A DNA stretch of 64,000 nt from Schlesneria sp. (GTDB taxonomy: Bacteria; Planctomycetota; Planctomycetia; Planctomycetales; Planctomycetaceae). Location: positions 62,001-126,000 of the forward strand of contig JAQGHU010000077.1 of assembly GCA_028291515.1 (NCBI GenBank), read 5' to 3'. Made by a program: the position numbers and the translations under genes. Below the pieces are notes generated by a model, which saw only the letters and a list, made by a program, of their open reading frames with translations, was not told where the DNA came from and did no database searches. This document shows positions 9,778 through 19,413 of the stretch, in pieces (positions within the stretch are counted from its first letter, which is position 1; each line of letters opens with the position of its first letter).

Positions 9778-11016
9778 TTATCGCTGGCGTGATCGGCTGG
9801 CACTGCTGCGGCTGCGTGAATCACTACGATGATCGTCAAAACTGTCGGCCTGGCCGACGGCTTGCGTGACTTGGTTTGATTCCGAGCCGAAGCCTGAGGC
9901 ACGAAGAGTGCCTGGTTCGGCATCTCGCGGTGCTGCGGCTGTTTCACGAGCAGCCCCTTGATTCAGGAATGACGTGGTTGTCGTCAGTACTTCTTTGCGT
10001 TGTGGAATCTCGGCACCGTCTGGCAACTTCACGACCAGTTCCAAGTACCGATTGACTTCCGACTGCGTGGGCAAGCCCGTTCTGCGATCGATCGTACATG
10101 ATCCTGCGCAGTGACCACCCTTCACCATGACCTGCATGCCATTGCGGTTGCTATCCTCAGTAGCCACGGGAGTCATCGAGCCGCTGATTTTTCCCAGCAG
10201 TGTGATCTCGGCGGAGGTCTCGGTGAGATTTTTGAGAACGCAACGGGTCGCAATGCTGATCGGCGCACCGCTTTCGGAGCGTCGCGGCTTTAAGTCCCAC
10301 GAGGTGCCGACTTTGACTGCCACGGCTGGATGACTGGGGTCATTGCTGTACGGGAGCAGGCCAATTCCATCGTCGACGAAGTTTGAAAGGCCGTCCTCGC
10401 CATGAGTCCCTTCAAGCTGTCGCATGACGACATCTCGATGAGCGGCCGGCATGTTTTGAACGCAGCGTTGCAGGAAATCGGGAAAGCCGACCAGTTCGAC
10501 AACGCGGTTATCGGGACCAATCCAGAATGAGAATCCATTGTTCTTGAGGCCCGAGTAAACCAGCGCTTCGGTTGGAACCGGAGCCGAAGACTCGGAATTG
10601 TATTCGACGGTGCGGCCGGCGATGTTGTGGCCGTAATGAATTTTGTGATATCGCACTGCCAGCAGCTTGTTGCCGTCGCGGACTTCTTCAACTACCAGCG
10701 ATAGCATCATCTCAACCAGCGAGCGATTGACGATCATTCCGCCCAGTCCGTCGCCCTGAGTCAGACGCTGTTCGATCCGCTTTTGCAGCGGGAATCGATC
10801 GCCGACTTTCAGTTTCAGTTCGAGCTCGCCTTCAGCAATTTTGCCGCTCTTTGAGCCCGCTTTGTCGTCACCCTCTTCGTCGCTCTTCTCATCCTTGTCG
10901 AAGTCCGCGAATTCATCGTCCGCGGTACTGTCAGCCTTCTGAAAGTAACCACAGCCGGCGACTGAACCGGTTGACAACAGCAGTAGCAAACAGAATCGCA
11001 ACACCGATAATGGCAT
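9778..11016 (-). CDS. Probable lipoprotein, DUF6263-like
   Basis: The start is set at ATG 11016, which has a GGAAGG site seven bases upstream and opens a lipoprotein signal (MPLSVLRFCLLLLLSTGSVA, then GC with Cys as the lipidation site). Longer frames upstream lack these features. The mature 412-residue protein starts with an acidic linker rich in D, E, K and S. A beta-rich domain beginning LKLKVGDRFPLQKRIEQ follows, similar to the planctomycete DUF6263 family of unknown function. The end is a basic, serine-rich tail (SDSRSRSSASRSRQR). It is convergent with the coiled-coil gene and divergent from the DUF1501 gene. Confidence 0.7.
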   Translation of the reverse strand: MPLSVLRFCLLLLLSTGSVAGCGYFQKADSTADDEFADFDKDEKSDEEGDDKAGSKSGKIAEGELELKLKVGDRFPLQKRIEQRLTQGDGLGGMIVNRSLVEMMLSLVVEEVRDGNKLLAVRYHKIHYGHNIAGRTVEYNSESSAPVPTEALVYSGLKNNGFSFWIGPDNRVVELVGFPDFLQRCVQNMPAAHRDVVMRQLEGTHGEDGLSNFVDDGIGLLPYSNDPSHPAVAVKVGTSWDLKPRRSESGAPISIATRCVLKNLTETSAEITLLGKISGSMTPVATEDSNRNGMQVMVKGGHCAGSCTIDRRTGLPTQSEVNRYLELVVKLPDGAEIPQRKEVLTTTTSFLNQGAARETAAAPRDAEPGTLRASGFGSESNQVTQAVGQADSFDDHRSDSRSRSSASRSRQR

Positions 11017-11300
11017 TGTGGGACCTTCCATGGCCGAGGACACCAGTGACTGCCGAGATGCCGCCCCCTTGATCCACCAAGAGCACGTCGATAGTCCTGA
11101 AGGTCGGGAAGTTAACAACCGGTGGAATCTGCGCGAAGATGAAGTTTGCAATCCGGCGGATTTGGCGGATCGGCGGCTTTTGACAAACAGGCCGATTTCC
11201 TGAATCCCCACATTCATTTTTGCCGCAGCCATCCATAAACTGATCTTGGTGGATTGCACCTCGGTTCCGCAGCGAAGTCAGATTGAGACGGAGAAGATTG

Positions 11301-12782
11301 ATGTCGCCGGTTTCCTCACACGGCCAACAGATTCTGGCGCGACGCGATTTTATGTTTGACGCCGCAACTGGGATGAGCGGCCTGGCACTGGCGGCATTGC
11401 TCGCACAGGACGGCCGACTGCGGGCCGACGAATCAAAATCCCCCGTGCGTCCAGTCGTTCACCCCGAAGCACCACTAGCGCCTCGCGCCTCGCAATTCAC
11501 CCCGAAGGCATCTCGAGTCGTGATGATCTTCTGCTCGGGAGCATGCAGTCACCTCGAAACGTTCGACTACAAGCCCGAACTGGTGAAAAGGAATGGGCAG
11601 CCAATGCCCGGCGGCGACAAACTGGTGACATTTCAAGGGGAAAACGGCAATCTGGTCGCGCCACAGTGGGATTTCAAGCCGCGCGGCGAAAGCGGCAAGA
11701 TGATCTCCGAGTTGCTGCCGAATCTGGCGGAACTCGCAGATGAGATGTGTTTCATCCACTCGATGACCGCGAAGAGCAATACGCATGGCCCTGCGGAAAA
11801 CCAGATGAGCACGGGGTTCACTCTGGATGGGTTCCCTAGCATCGGGGCCTGGGTGAGCTATGCCTTGGGAAGCGACGCGGCTGATCTTCCCGCATTTGTG
11901 GCGATTCCCGATCCGCGTGGCGTGCCCCAAGCCGCTTCCAACAATTGGAACAGCGCGTTTCTGCCTGCGGTCTTTCAGGGAACCCCGTTCAACGCGGATA
12001 AGCCGATCGCGAACCTCAGTCGTCCCGCCGGGGTTTCGGCCTCGACAGAAGTGGCGACGCGAGATTTCCTAAAGCGATTGAACGAACGACATCTCATAGC
12101 ACACCCCGGTGACACCGATTTGGCAGCTCGAATCGCCAGTTACGAACTGGCTGCGAAGCTGCAATTGCGGGCCGTCGAGGTTTCGGACCTGTCGGGCGAA
12201 AGCTTGGAAACGCAAACGCTTTACGGATTGCATGACACCAATAAGACCAAGGCTGGCTTTGGCAGGAACTGTCTGCTCGCCCGGCGGTTGCTCGAACGAG
12301 GCGTTCGCTTCGTGCAGCTATTTAACGGTGCTTACGCGATGGGAGAAGGGGTCGGGAACTGGGACGGGCATAAAACACTGAAGGATCAATACAGTGTTCA
12401 TGGCCCGATCCTCGACCAGCCAGCCGCGGCGTTGCTCCGCGATTTAAAACGAACAGGTCTGCTGGAGGATACGCTGGTCGTCTGGGTGACAGAATTTGGC
12501 CGGATGCCCACTTTCCAAAAAGGGGCCAGCGGTCGCGACCACAATCCCAAGGGGTTCACCGCCTGGATGGCAGGGGCTGGTGTCAAGAAAGCGTTCTCTT
12601 ACGGAGCGACAGACGACTTCGGCCACATGGCCGTTGATAAGGTGACATCCATCTACGATTTGCACGCGACGATTCTGCACCTGTTAGGACTCGATCACGA
12701 ACGGTTGAGTTTCTATCACAATGGGATTGAGCGACGACTGACCGACGTGCATGGTCACGTGTTGCATGATGTCTTGGCCTGA
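11301..12782 (+). CDS. DUF1501 protein with Tat-like leader
   Basis: This is a 493-residue member of the DUF1501 family, which is structurally related to sulfatases and alkaline phosphatases and greatly expanded in planctomycetes. The leader contains [22 protein letters not shown], a twin-arginine-type signal, so export in folded form is likely. Diagnostic family segments are [20 protein letters not shown] near the N-terminus, then [17 protein letters not shown], and [20 protein letters not shown] with [19 protein letters not shown] towards the end. The start is placed at ATG 11301 after a GGAG site; a TTG at 11283 would add six residues. DUF1501 genes usually pair with a DUF1549/DUF1553 cytochrome gene, and no such partner is adjacent here. 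Confidence 0.88.
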   Translation: MSPVSSHGQQILARRDFMFDAATGMSGLALAALLAQDGRLRADESKSPVRPVVHPEAPLAPRASQFTPKASRVVMIFCSGACSHLETFDYKPELVKRNGQPMPGGDKLVTFQGENGNLVAPQWDFKPRGESGKMISELLPNLAELADEMCFIHSMTAKSNTHGPAENQMSTGFTLDGFPSIGAWVSYALGSDAADLPAFVAIPDPRGVPQAASNNWNSAFLPAVFQGTPFNADKPIANLSRPAGVSASTEVATRDFLKRLNERHLIAHPGDTDLAARIASYELAAKLQLRAVEVSDLSGESLETQTLYGLHDTNKTKAGFGRNCLLARRLLERGVRFVQLFNGAYAMGEGVGNWDGHKTLKDQYSVHGPILDQPAAALLRDLKRTGLLEDTLVVWVTEFGRMPTFQKGASGRDHNPKGFTAWMAGAGVKKAFSYGATDDFGHMAVDKVTSIYDLHATILHLLGLDHERLSFYHNGIERRLTDVHGHVLHDVLA

Positions 12783-12937
12783 TCTCTGCACTTTCAGAAC
12801 AACAGATTAATCTTTGGCTAATAACCGAAGTCCGCACCATTCCCGGTTTTAAGAAACTGGAACACAATGGCTGCGGAGCCTTTCAGGCTATTCGGGGCTC
12901 TGTCAGAATCGCAAGGAGGGCTCCGTCTGGGCGTGCG

Positions 12938-12966
12938 TTGCAGTTTGGGGGGGGCAATCCTAGAAT
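12938..12966 (+). promoter_or_regulatory. Candidate sigma-70-type promoter of the nuo operon
   Basis: The hexamers TTGCAG (12938-12943) and TAGAAT (12961-12966) are separated by 17 bases. They would start a transcript near 12973, about 50 bases ahead of the nuoA start codon. No other good candidate is seen in the 12783-13025 spacer. Confidence 0.45.
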
Positions 12967-13025
12967 CCGCTGGCTTTCATTCAGGCGGGTTGCGCAAAGA
13001 TTGCATTGGCCATAACAGAGGAAAG

Positions 13026-13418
13026 ATGGAAACCTTTCACCCCGTATTGATTTACGCAGGTGTCATGGTGGGATTCGTGATTGCGAATCTCATTGTGATC
13101 CATATCGTTGGCCCCCGCAAAAAGACGGCCGTGAAGCAGATGCCCTACGAATCCGGCATGGATCCGATCGGGGATGCTCGCCAACCCTTCGACGTAAAAT
13201 TCTATCTGGTTGCGATTCTGTTTCTTGTATTCGATGTCGAATTGCTCTTCTTGTATCCGTGGGCAGTCGCTGCCTACATGGAAGACACGACATTCGACGG
13301 CGTTGGCGTCCCCCTCGCCCTTCGGACGACCGTGTTCGGCGTCATGCTGGTTTTCATGGGGACGCTTGCAATCGCTTACGTTTACGCATGGCGTAAAGGG
13401 GTCTTCAAATGGCGATGA
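13026..13418 (+). CDS. nuoA: NADH-quinone oxidoreductase subunit A
   Basis: NuoA is a membrane subunit of respiratory complex I, at the junction of the membrane and peripheral arms. The 130-residue product has the family core [32 protein letters not shown] with the acidic FDVE segment, and three transmembrane helices (about residues 6-27, 63-82, 96-118). The start at ATG 13026 follows AGAGGAAAG. An open in-frame extension back to 12867 has no family match. The stop overlaps the start region of nuoB. This is the first gene of a 14-gene complex I operon. Confidence 0.95.
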   Translation: METFHPVLIYAGVMVGFVIANLIVIHIVGPRKKTAVKQMPYESGMDPIGDARQPFDVKFYLVAILFLVFDVELLFLYPWAVAAYMEDTTFDGVGVPLALRTTVFGVMLVFMGTLAIAYVYAWRKGVFKWR

Positions 13419-13984
13419 AAGATAAACCCGACAATATCTTCATGACGACGTTGGATGCCGCAGCCAGTTGGGCTCGATCCAACAGCTTGTGGCCGATGCC
13501 ATTCGCGACCGCCTGCTGCGGCATCGAGTTGATGGCCACCGCATCCAGTCGCTTCGACTTGGCTCGGTTTGGTGCAGAGGTCATGCGATTCAGTCCTCGC
13601 CAGTGCGATCTGATGATCGTGGCCGGCCGAGTCGTGATGAAGATGTTGCCCGTGCTGCAACGCATTTGGCTGCAGATGCCCGAGCCAAAGTGGTGCATCA
13701 GCATGGGTGCTTGTGCCTGTACCGGTGGGGTGTTCGACACCTACGCCGTGGTTCAGGGAGTCGACCGCTTCATTCCCGTCGACCTGTATGTTCCCGGTTG
13801 CCCGCCCCGCCCCGAGCAGTTAATGGCTGGCATCATTGCCTTGCAGGACAAGATTCGGCACGGTGGGACGTTGAACGGGACTGAATTTGCCAAACGCGAT
13901 CAGTCGAATGGTCCGACACCGTACGACAGTGACGAACTGATCCGCATTCGCGAAGCAAACGAAAAGTTGATTTCGCTGAACTGA
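13409..13984 (+). CDS. nuoB: NADH-quinone oxidoreductase subunit B
   Basis: NuoB holds the terminal iron-sulfur cluster N2 that passes electrons to quinone. The cluster ligands are visible: the tandem cysteines in [11 protein letters not shown], the cysteine in [12 protein letters not shown], and that in [11 protein letters not shown]. Two starts are possible: ATG 13409, overlapping nuoA by 10 bases, or ATG 13415, forming an ATGA overlap. Either gives about 190 residues, the normal length. The C-terminal tail after GTLNGTEF is polar and poorly conserved. Confidence 0.95.
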   Translation: MAMKDKPDNIFMTTLDAAASWARSNSLWPMPFATACCGIELMATASSRFDLARFGAEVMRFSPRQCDLMIVAGRVVMKMLPVLQRIWLQMPEPKWCISMGACACTGGVFDTYAVVQGVDRFIPVDLYVPGCPPRPEQLMAGIIALQDKIRHGGTLNGTEFAKRDQSNGPTPYDSDELIRIREANEKLISLN

Positions 13985-14006
13985 ATCTCTTCGGAAGCCC
14001 AGGCCC

Positions 14007-14501
14007 ATGTCCACTGCAGAAGCACTAAAGGCGAAGTTTCCCGAAGACGAGCTTGTCTTCAGCGAGTTCCGCGACAATCACCGCGTCGCCGTTCCCGCCG
14101 CGAAGCTGATGCCGATTCTTTCGATGCTGAAGTCGGAATGCGGCTTCGACATGCTCGCCGAACTGACCGCCGTGGACTACCTCGAATACGAAGGGGCGAC
14201 AGATCGCTTCGGAGTTGTCTACGTCCTGCTCAATAATACGTCGGGCGAACGACTGATTCTGAAGACGTTCGTCAACGATCCGAATCCATCTCTGCCGTCC
14301 GTCTATTCGCTGTGGAAATCGGCGGATTGGCTGGAGCGAGAAGTTTACGACATGTTCGGGATCACGTTCGCCGGACATCCCGACCTGCGACGCATTTTGA
14401 TGCCTGATGAATTCACTGCGTTTCCGCTTCGAAAAGACTATCCGCTAAAGGGAAGAGGCGAACGCCACAACTTCCCGATTGTGACACGAGCCGATAGCTA
14501 G
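14007..14501 (+). CDS. nuoC: NADH-quinone oxidoreductase subunit C
   Basis: NuoC is the 30-kDa-type peripheral subunit of complex I, in the connecting module near the quinone site. The signature SADWLEREVYDMFGITFAGH followed by PDLRRILMPDE and FPLRKDYPL is complete. It is 164 residues, a stand-alone NuoC, and is not fused to NuoD as in enterobacteria. It lies 22 bases after nuoB. Confidence 0.95.
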   Translation: MSTAEALKAKFPEDELVFSEFRDNHRVAVPAAKLMPILSMLKSECGFDMLAELTAVDYLEYEGATDRFGVVYVLLNNTSGERLILKTFVNDPNPSLPSVYSLWKSADWLEREVYDMFGITFAGHPDLRRILMPDEFTAFPLRKDYPLKGRGERHNFPIVTRADS

Positions 14502-14555
14502 GGGTTGTTTCGCCGTTGCTGTTACGATTGAAGTTTCTTCGTCCTCGAGGCTCCC

Positions 14556-15776
14556 ATGCCGTTTGAAGTTTCCGATCTCGCCGAAATGGATGCTCCAGAA
14601 AAGGAGTATCTCTGGACGCTTAATTTCGGGCCGCAGCATCCCGCGACGCACACGACGTTGCGGTTGATCCTGACGCTGGACGGCGAAACCGTGATCAATG
14701 CCTTGCCGCACATCGGCTACCTGCATTCCGGTTTCGAAAAGCTCGGTGAGCACCTCGACTTCAATCAGTACGTCACCATCGTCGACCGGATGAACTACAT
14801 CTCGCCGCTGGCGAATGAAATCTCATGGCATCATGCGGTCGAAAAGCTGTTGGGCATCGAGATCACGCCGCGTTGCAAGTATCTGCGAACGATCCTTGCC
14901 GAACTGATGCGGTTGCACGATCACCTGTTGAACGTCGGGACCACCGGCCTGGACCTTGGTGCGTTCACTGCGTTCCTGTATGCGTTCTATCAGCGAGAGA
15001 AGATCTACGACATCGTCGAATCGGCGTCTGGCCAGCGATTCCATACGAGCTACACGCGCGTCGGCGGCGTGATGTTTGATGTGAACAACGCCTGGGTCGA
15101 CAAGATTCGCGACTTCCTGAAAGGGTTCATGCCGGTGCATGCGGAAGTACATCGCCTGCTGACCCGCAATCGAATCTTCATCGATCGTCTCAAGGGGGTC
15201 GGCTACCTGAGTGGCGAAGACTGCATCAACATGGGCGTGACCGGACCCTTGGCTCGGGCGAGCGGCGTGTTGCGTGACCTGCGTAAAGATGAGCCCTACC
15301 TCGCGTATCCCGATCTCGACTTCAAAATCGTCGCAGCCAAAGACGGCGACTGCTACGCCCGCTATCTGGTCCGTATGCAGGAAATGCTCGAAAGTGTGAA
15401 GATCATCGAGCAATGTCTCGACAACATTCCAGAGGGTCCGGTGAACATTGATGCGCAAACGCACATCGTTCCTCCGGCCAAGCCCTCCGTTTATCGCAGC
15501 ATCGAAGGTCTGATTCAGCACTTCGAAGTCATGATGCCAAATCGCGGCTACGAAACTCCGCGTGAAGAAATCTACGCCGCGACGGAATCACCAAACGGCG
15601 AACTCGGCTATTACATCGTGGGTGACGGCAGTCCGCGTTCGTATCGCGCCAGAACTCGTCCCCCCAGCTACATCCACTTCGCGGTGTTCCCCCAGATCAT
15701 CAAGGGGCATCAACTGAGTGACGTAGTGGCCGTGCTGGGAAGCTTGAACATTATCGCCGCGGAACTGGATCGGTAA
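14556..15776 (+). CDS. nuoD: NADH-quinone oxidoreductase subunit D
   Basis: NuoD is the 49-kDa-type subunit that forms the quinone-binding pocket together with NuoB. Seen are FGPQHPATHTTLRLILTLDG (the quinone-site histidine region), HIGYLHSGFEKLGE, NMGVTGPLARASGV, and the C-terminal RARTRPPSYIHFAVFPQI with the terminal ELDR ending typical of the family. The length of 406 residues is standard. It is a separate gene from nuoC, with a 54-base gap. Confidence 0.96.
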   Translation: MPFEVSDLAEMDAPEKEYLWTLNFGPQHPATHTTLRLILTLDGETVINALPHIGYLHSGFEKLGEHLDFNQYVTIVDRMNYISPLANEISWHHAVEKLLGIEITPRCKYLRTILAELMRLHDHLLNVGTTGLDLGAFTAFLYAFYQREKIYDIVESASGQRFHTSYTRVGGVMFDVNNAWVDKIRDFLKGFMPVHAEVHRLLTRNRIFIDRLKGVGYLSGEDCINMGVTGPLARASGVLRDLRKDEPYLAYPDLDFKIVAAKDGDCYARYLVRMQEMLESVKIIEQCLDNIPEGPVNIDAQTHIVPPAKPSVYRSIEGLIQHFEVMMPNRGYETPREEIYAATESPNGELGYYIVGDGSPRSYRARTRPPSYIHFAVFPQIIKGHQLSDVVAVLGSLNIIAAELDR

Positions 15777-15808
15777 CGCTCAAAACTGGTTAAAGGGTTG
15801 GAATCACA

Positions 15809-16282
15809 ATGGCTGTGTTGAGCGAGGAACTGCGAAAGCAGATTCGCGATCAGTTTCCGAAGTATCCGAACAAGCGGGCCGTGGTCCTGCCTGCACTGCA
15901 TCTGGTGCAGGACTCACTGCGACACGTCTCGATCGAAGCCGTTCGCGAAATTGCCGAATTGCTGGAACTGCATCCGTCAGAAGTCCATGACACGATGTCC
16001 TTCTACCAGTTCTTCAAAGACGAAAAGCATCAGCTCGGCAAGCACCGCGTCTGGGTCTGCCGCAGCATCAGTTGCATGTTGCGCGGTGGCGAAGAGTTGC
16101 TACAGCATATGTGCGAAAAACTGCATGTGCATCCCGGTCAGACCTCGGCCGACGGCAAGATCACGATGGAATTTGCCGAATGCCTGGGGGCCTGCGAAGG
16201 TGCCCCGTGCGTGCTGGTCGACGACGAAGCCCACATGAATATTACGCCTGAAAAGGCCGACGAACTTTTGAAGAACCTGTGA
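15809..16282 (+). CDS. nuoE: NADH-quinone oxidoreductase subunit E
   Basis: NuoE is the 24-kDa-type subunit of the NADH dehydrogenase module and carries a [2Fe-2S] cluster. The four cysteine ligands are in VCRSISCMLRGG and ECLGACEGAPC. The N-terminal helical domain (ELLELHPSEVHDTMSFYQFF) is complete. It is 157 residues, and its stop overlaps or abuts the nuoF start. Confidence 0.95.
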   Translation: MAVLSEELRKQIRDQFPKYPNKRAVVLPALHLVQDSLRHVSIEAVREIAELLELHPSEVHDTMSFYQFFKDEKHQLGKHRVWVCRSISCMLRGGEELLQHMCEKLHVHPGQTSADGKITMEFAECLGACEGAPCVLVDDEAHMNITPEKADELLKNL

Positions 16283-16293
16283 CCCGGAAGACC

Positions 16294-17628
16294 ATGGCTG
16301 AATTTCAACCTGTCCTGCTGGCACGCATCGGTAAACCCGACAGTCAGTTGCTGGAAACGTATCGTCGCGATGGTGGCTACGAGGGCTTCAAGAAGGCACT
16401 CGGGGTGGCCCCCGTCGACGTCATCACCCTCGTCAAAGACTCGGGTCTGCGCGGTCGTGGCGGTGCGGGATTTCCCACCGGTCTGAAATGGACCTTCCTG
16501 CCGAAAGACCATCCCGGTCCGATCTATCTGGCGATCAATGCCGACGAAAGCGAACCGGCAACGTTCAACAATCGCATCCTGATGGAAGAGGATCCTCATC
16601 AAGTCCTCGAAGGGATCGCGATCAGTTGCTACGCCATCAAGTCGAAAACGGCGTATATCTACCTGCGATACGAATATGGCCGCAGCTATCGAGCTCTACA
16701 GAAGGCGGTCGATGAATGTTACGCCGCGGGGATCTTCGGCAAGAACATCTTCGGCAGTGGCTTCGAACTGGATGTGGTGCTGCACCGTGGTGCTGCGGCG
16801 TACATCTGCGGCGAAGAGACTGGACTGATTGAAAGCCTGGAAGGAAAACGAGCCTGGCCGCGTATCAAGCCCCCGTTCCCCGCCATCGAAGGGCTGTTCC
16901 GCAAGCCGACGATCGTCAATAACATCGAGACGATGGCCTGCGTCAAGAACATCCTGGATAAGGGTGGTGAGTGGTTCAAGAGCCTCGGGATTCCGCCTGA
17001 CCCCAGCAACCCGCGCGACGCCGGGAGCTACGGCCCCAAGCTGTACTGCATCAGCGGACACGTCAACAAGCCTGGCTGCGTCGAACTGCCGATGGGCATC
17101 ACCGCCCGTCAGTTGATCGACGAGCATGGCGGTGGAGTCTGGAAGGGCCGCACTGCCAAAGCAGTCGTTCCCGGCGGCATCAGCATGGGCTTCATGTCGG
17201 CCAGCGAACTCGACACGCCACTCGACTTTAATGGTCCCGGCAAGGTCGGCTGCCTCGGCTTGGGGACAGCCGCGATCACCGTGATCGATGACCAGACCAG
17301 TATGGTCGACGTGCTGTTCAACTGTGCCCGGTTCTTCTCGCACGAGTCCTGTGGTCAATGCACCCCCTGTCGCGAAGGAACCGCCTGGATGCACAAGATC
17401 CTGGCGCGAATTCGGATGGGTGAAGGCCAACTACGCGATCTCGACTTGTTGAATGAAGTTGCTGGTTCAATGGGGATCATCCCCGGAACAACCATCTGCG
17501 GCCTGTCAGACGGTGCCGCTTGGCCGATCAAGAACGCAATTAAGAAGTTCCGCCCTGAGTTTGAAGAATACATCACAACCGGGAAAAAGACGGTCAAGCC
17601 TGCAGAAGCCTTGATGGCCGCTCATTGA
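16294..17628 (+). CDS. nuoF: NADH-quinone oxidoreductase subunit F
   Basis: NuoF is the NADH- and FMN-binding subunit of complex I. The FMN/NADH loop GLRGRGGAGFPTGLKW, the segment YLAINADESEPATFNNR and the [4Fe-4S] (N3) motif ESCGQCTPCREG are intact. From ATG 16294 the product is 444 residues. A GTG at 16279 that overlaps the nuoE stop (GTGA) would add five residues and is equally possible. Together with NuoE and NuoG it forms the electron-input module. Confidence 0.95.
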   Translation: MAEFQPVLLARIGKPDSQLLETYRRDGGYEGFKKALGVAPVDVITLVKDSGLRGRGGAGFPTGLKWTFLPKDHPGPIYLAINADESEPATFNNRILMEEDPHQVLEGIAISCYAIKSKTAYIYLRYEYGRSYRALQKAVDECYAAGIFGKNIFGSGFELDVVLHRGAAAYICGEETGLIESLEGKRAWPRIKPPFPAIEGLFRKPTIVNNIETMACVKNILDKGGEWFKSLGIPPDPSNPRDAGSYGPKLYCISGHVNKPGCVELPMGITARQLIDEHGGGVWKGRTAKAVVPGGISMGFMSASELDTPLDFNGPGKVGCLGLGTAAITVIDDQTSMVDVLFNCARFFSHESCGQCTPCREGTAWMHKILARIRMGEGQLRDLDLLNEVAGSMGIIPGTTICGLSDGAAWPIKNAIKKFRPEFEEYITTGKKTVKPAEALMAAH

Positions 17629-17656
17629 TTGAATTCAACCTCCTCGCGACAAACCT

Positions 17657-19330
17657 ATGCCCACCGTAATCGTCAATAACAAGCCGGTCGAAATCGGAGC
17701 TTCTGAGCGTCTGAACTGCATTCAGGCAGCGGAACGCGCTGGCGTCGAGATTCCGCACTATTGCTATCATCACGACCTGTCAGTCGTCGCCAGTTGCCGC
17801 ATGTGCCTCGTTGAAATGGGCGATAAAAAGCCCGACGGCACGATTGCGATGCAGCCGAAGCTGTTCCCTGGTTGCCAAACTCCGGTGAAGGATGGCACGG
17901 TCATCGTCTCGGACAGCAAGAAGGTCAAGGACGCTCAGAAAGCAACCCTTGAATATCTGCTGCTCAATCATCCGCTCGATTGCCCGGTCTGTGATCAGGC
18001 CGGTGAGTGCGGACTGCAAGACTACAGCTACGAATACGGCCGCGGCTACAGTCGCCTGCAAGAGCCGAAGAACATCAAGCCGGATAAGGATTATATCGGC
18101 GACCAGATCACGCTGTTCACCGATCGCTGCATCATGTGTACGCGATGCGTGCGGTTCACGCGTGAAATCAGCGGAACGGCCGAATTGCAGGTCGTCAGCC
18201 GAGGAACTCACGAAGAAATCGATATCTTCCCAGGTGACCCTTGCAACAATAAGCTCGCCGGGAACGTCGTCGATCTCTGTCCGGTCGGTGCGTTGTGTAG
18301 CAAGGATTTCTTGTACGAGCAGCGCGTCTGGTGGCTGAAATCCAAGAACAGTGTCTGTCCCGGTTGCAGCACGGGTTGCAGCATCAATGTCGATCAAAAC
18401 AACGATGTGCTCTATCGCCTGAAGCCACGTGAGAACCCGCAGGCTCAAGGGGCTTTCATGTGCGATGAAGGCCGGTTCGGCTGGAAATACATTCATGCGG
18501 ATAACCGCCTGACGCTGCCCGAGCAGCGTGCAAACGGCCAGACGGTCTCGAAGGACTGGGACGTCATCCTTCCGGCAGTGCGGAACGCCCTGAAGGAAGC
18601 CGCCCTGCGAGCCCCCAATAAGTTCGCGGCGGTGATCTCGCCATGGGCCACGGTTGAAGAGGCTTACTTGCTGGCGACATACGCTCGAAAGTTGTCTCCA
18701 ACCGCCAAGCTGGCAATCGGTCCGGTTCGCACCGTTGGAGAAGACGACCTCTATCCGAAAGACGTCCACGGCAAACCCGTCACGCCAACCAAGTTCACGA
18801 TCCACGCCGAAAAGTGTCCCAATCGTCGCGGCGTCGAAGCGGTGTTGAAGCAGATTCAGGGATCGGTGATAGAGTTCTCATCGGTCTTGAACCAAGTCTC
18901 AAAGGGTGAGATCGAAGCCCTGTACGTCCTGGGTGGTGACCCAGAAGGTTGGATCGCCGACGCCGATGTGATGAAGCTCGACAAGCTGAAATTGTTGGTC
19001 GTGCAGGATCTGTTGGCTTCAGCAGCCAGTGCTAAAGCTCAGTTTGTTCTGCCTGGCGGTGCTTGGGCCGAGAAGGATGGAACATTCGTCAACTACAAGG
19101 GGCTGGCTCAAGCGATCCATCGCGGACTGCGTGGGCCCGGCGAAGCTCGTCCTGATGGTCGAATCCTGATGGAATTGTCCGAGAAGCCTGGAATGTTCCA
19201 GGCCCCTGCGTTGCGAAAAGAAATTGCGAAGGCTGTGCCGGCACTCGCCGCACTATCGGTTGGCGACTTGGGAGAATTGGGTGTCCCGTTAGAAACCGCA
19301 GCGGCGAAGTCCGAACTTCAACCTGCGTAA
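17657..19330 (+). CDS. nuoG: NADH-quinone oxidoreductase subunit G
   Basis: NuoG carries several iron-sulfur clusters of the input module. Seen in order are the [2Fe-2S] ferredoxin domain (IPHYCYHHDLSVVASCRMC), the His-Cys3 cluster region (LDCPVCDQAGECGLQDYSYE), the [4Fe-4S] pair (DRCIMCTRCVRF and DLCPVGALCSKDF), and a further four-cysteine motif SVCPGCSTGCSIN. Next comes a shortened molybdopterin-oxidoreductase-like domain. At 557 residues it is clearly shorter than the roughly 900 residues of the E. coli protein, the loss being in that C-terminal domain. It is 28 bases from nuoF. Confidence 0.94.
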   Translation: MPTVIVNNKPVEIGASERLNCIQAAERAGVEIPHYCYHHDLSVVASCRMCLVEMGDKKPDGTIAMQPKLFPGCQTPVKDGTVIVSDSKKVKDAQKATLEYLLLNHPLDCPVCDQAGECGLQDYSYEYGRGYSRLQEPKNIKPDKDYIGDQITLFTDRCIMCTRCVRFTREISGTAELQVVSRGTHEEIDIFPGDPCNNKLAGNVVDLCPVGALCSKDFLYEQRVWWLKSKNSVCPGCSTGCSINVDQNNDVLYRLKPRENPQAQGAFMCDEGRFGWKYIHADNRLTLPEQRANGQTVSKDWDVILPAVRNALKEAALRAPNKFAAVISPWATVEEAYLLATYARKLSPTAKLAIGPVRTVGEDDLYPKDVHGKPVTPTKFTIHAEKCPNRRGVEAVLKQIQGSVIEFSSVLNQVSKGEIEALYVLGGDPEGWIADADVMKLDKLKLLVVQDLLASAASAKAQFVLPGGAWAEKDGTFVNYKGLAQAIHRGLRGPGEARPDGRILMELSEKPGMFQAPALRKEIAKAVPALAALSVGDLGELGVPLETAAAKSELQPA

Positions 19331-19413
19331 CAAGACTGATTTGTGAACTGCGACGATTGCAGGTTCGCTCCACGCAGGCCGCGTGAAGCGTAGCACAAGA
19401 GAACTGAGAAACC

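Noticed and set aside
12867-13025. In-frame upstream extension of nuoA
   Set aside because: The extra 53 residues match nothing in NuoA, and the ATG at 13026 has a strong ribosome site.
14823-15521. Long open frame antisense to nuoD, and similar ones opposite other nuo genes
   Set aside because: These follow from codon bias on the coding strand; no family resemblance or ribosome sites.
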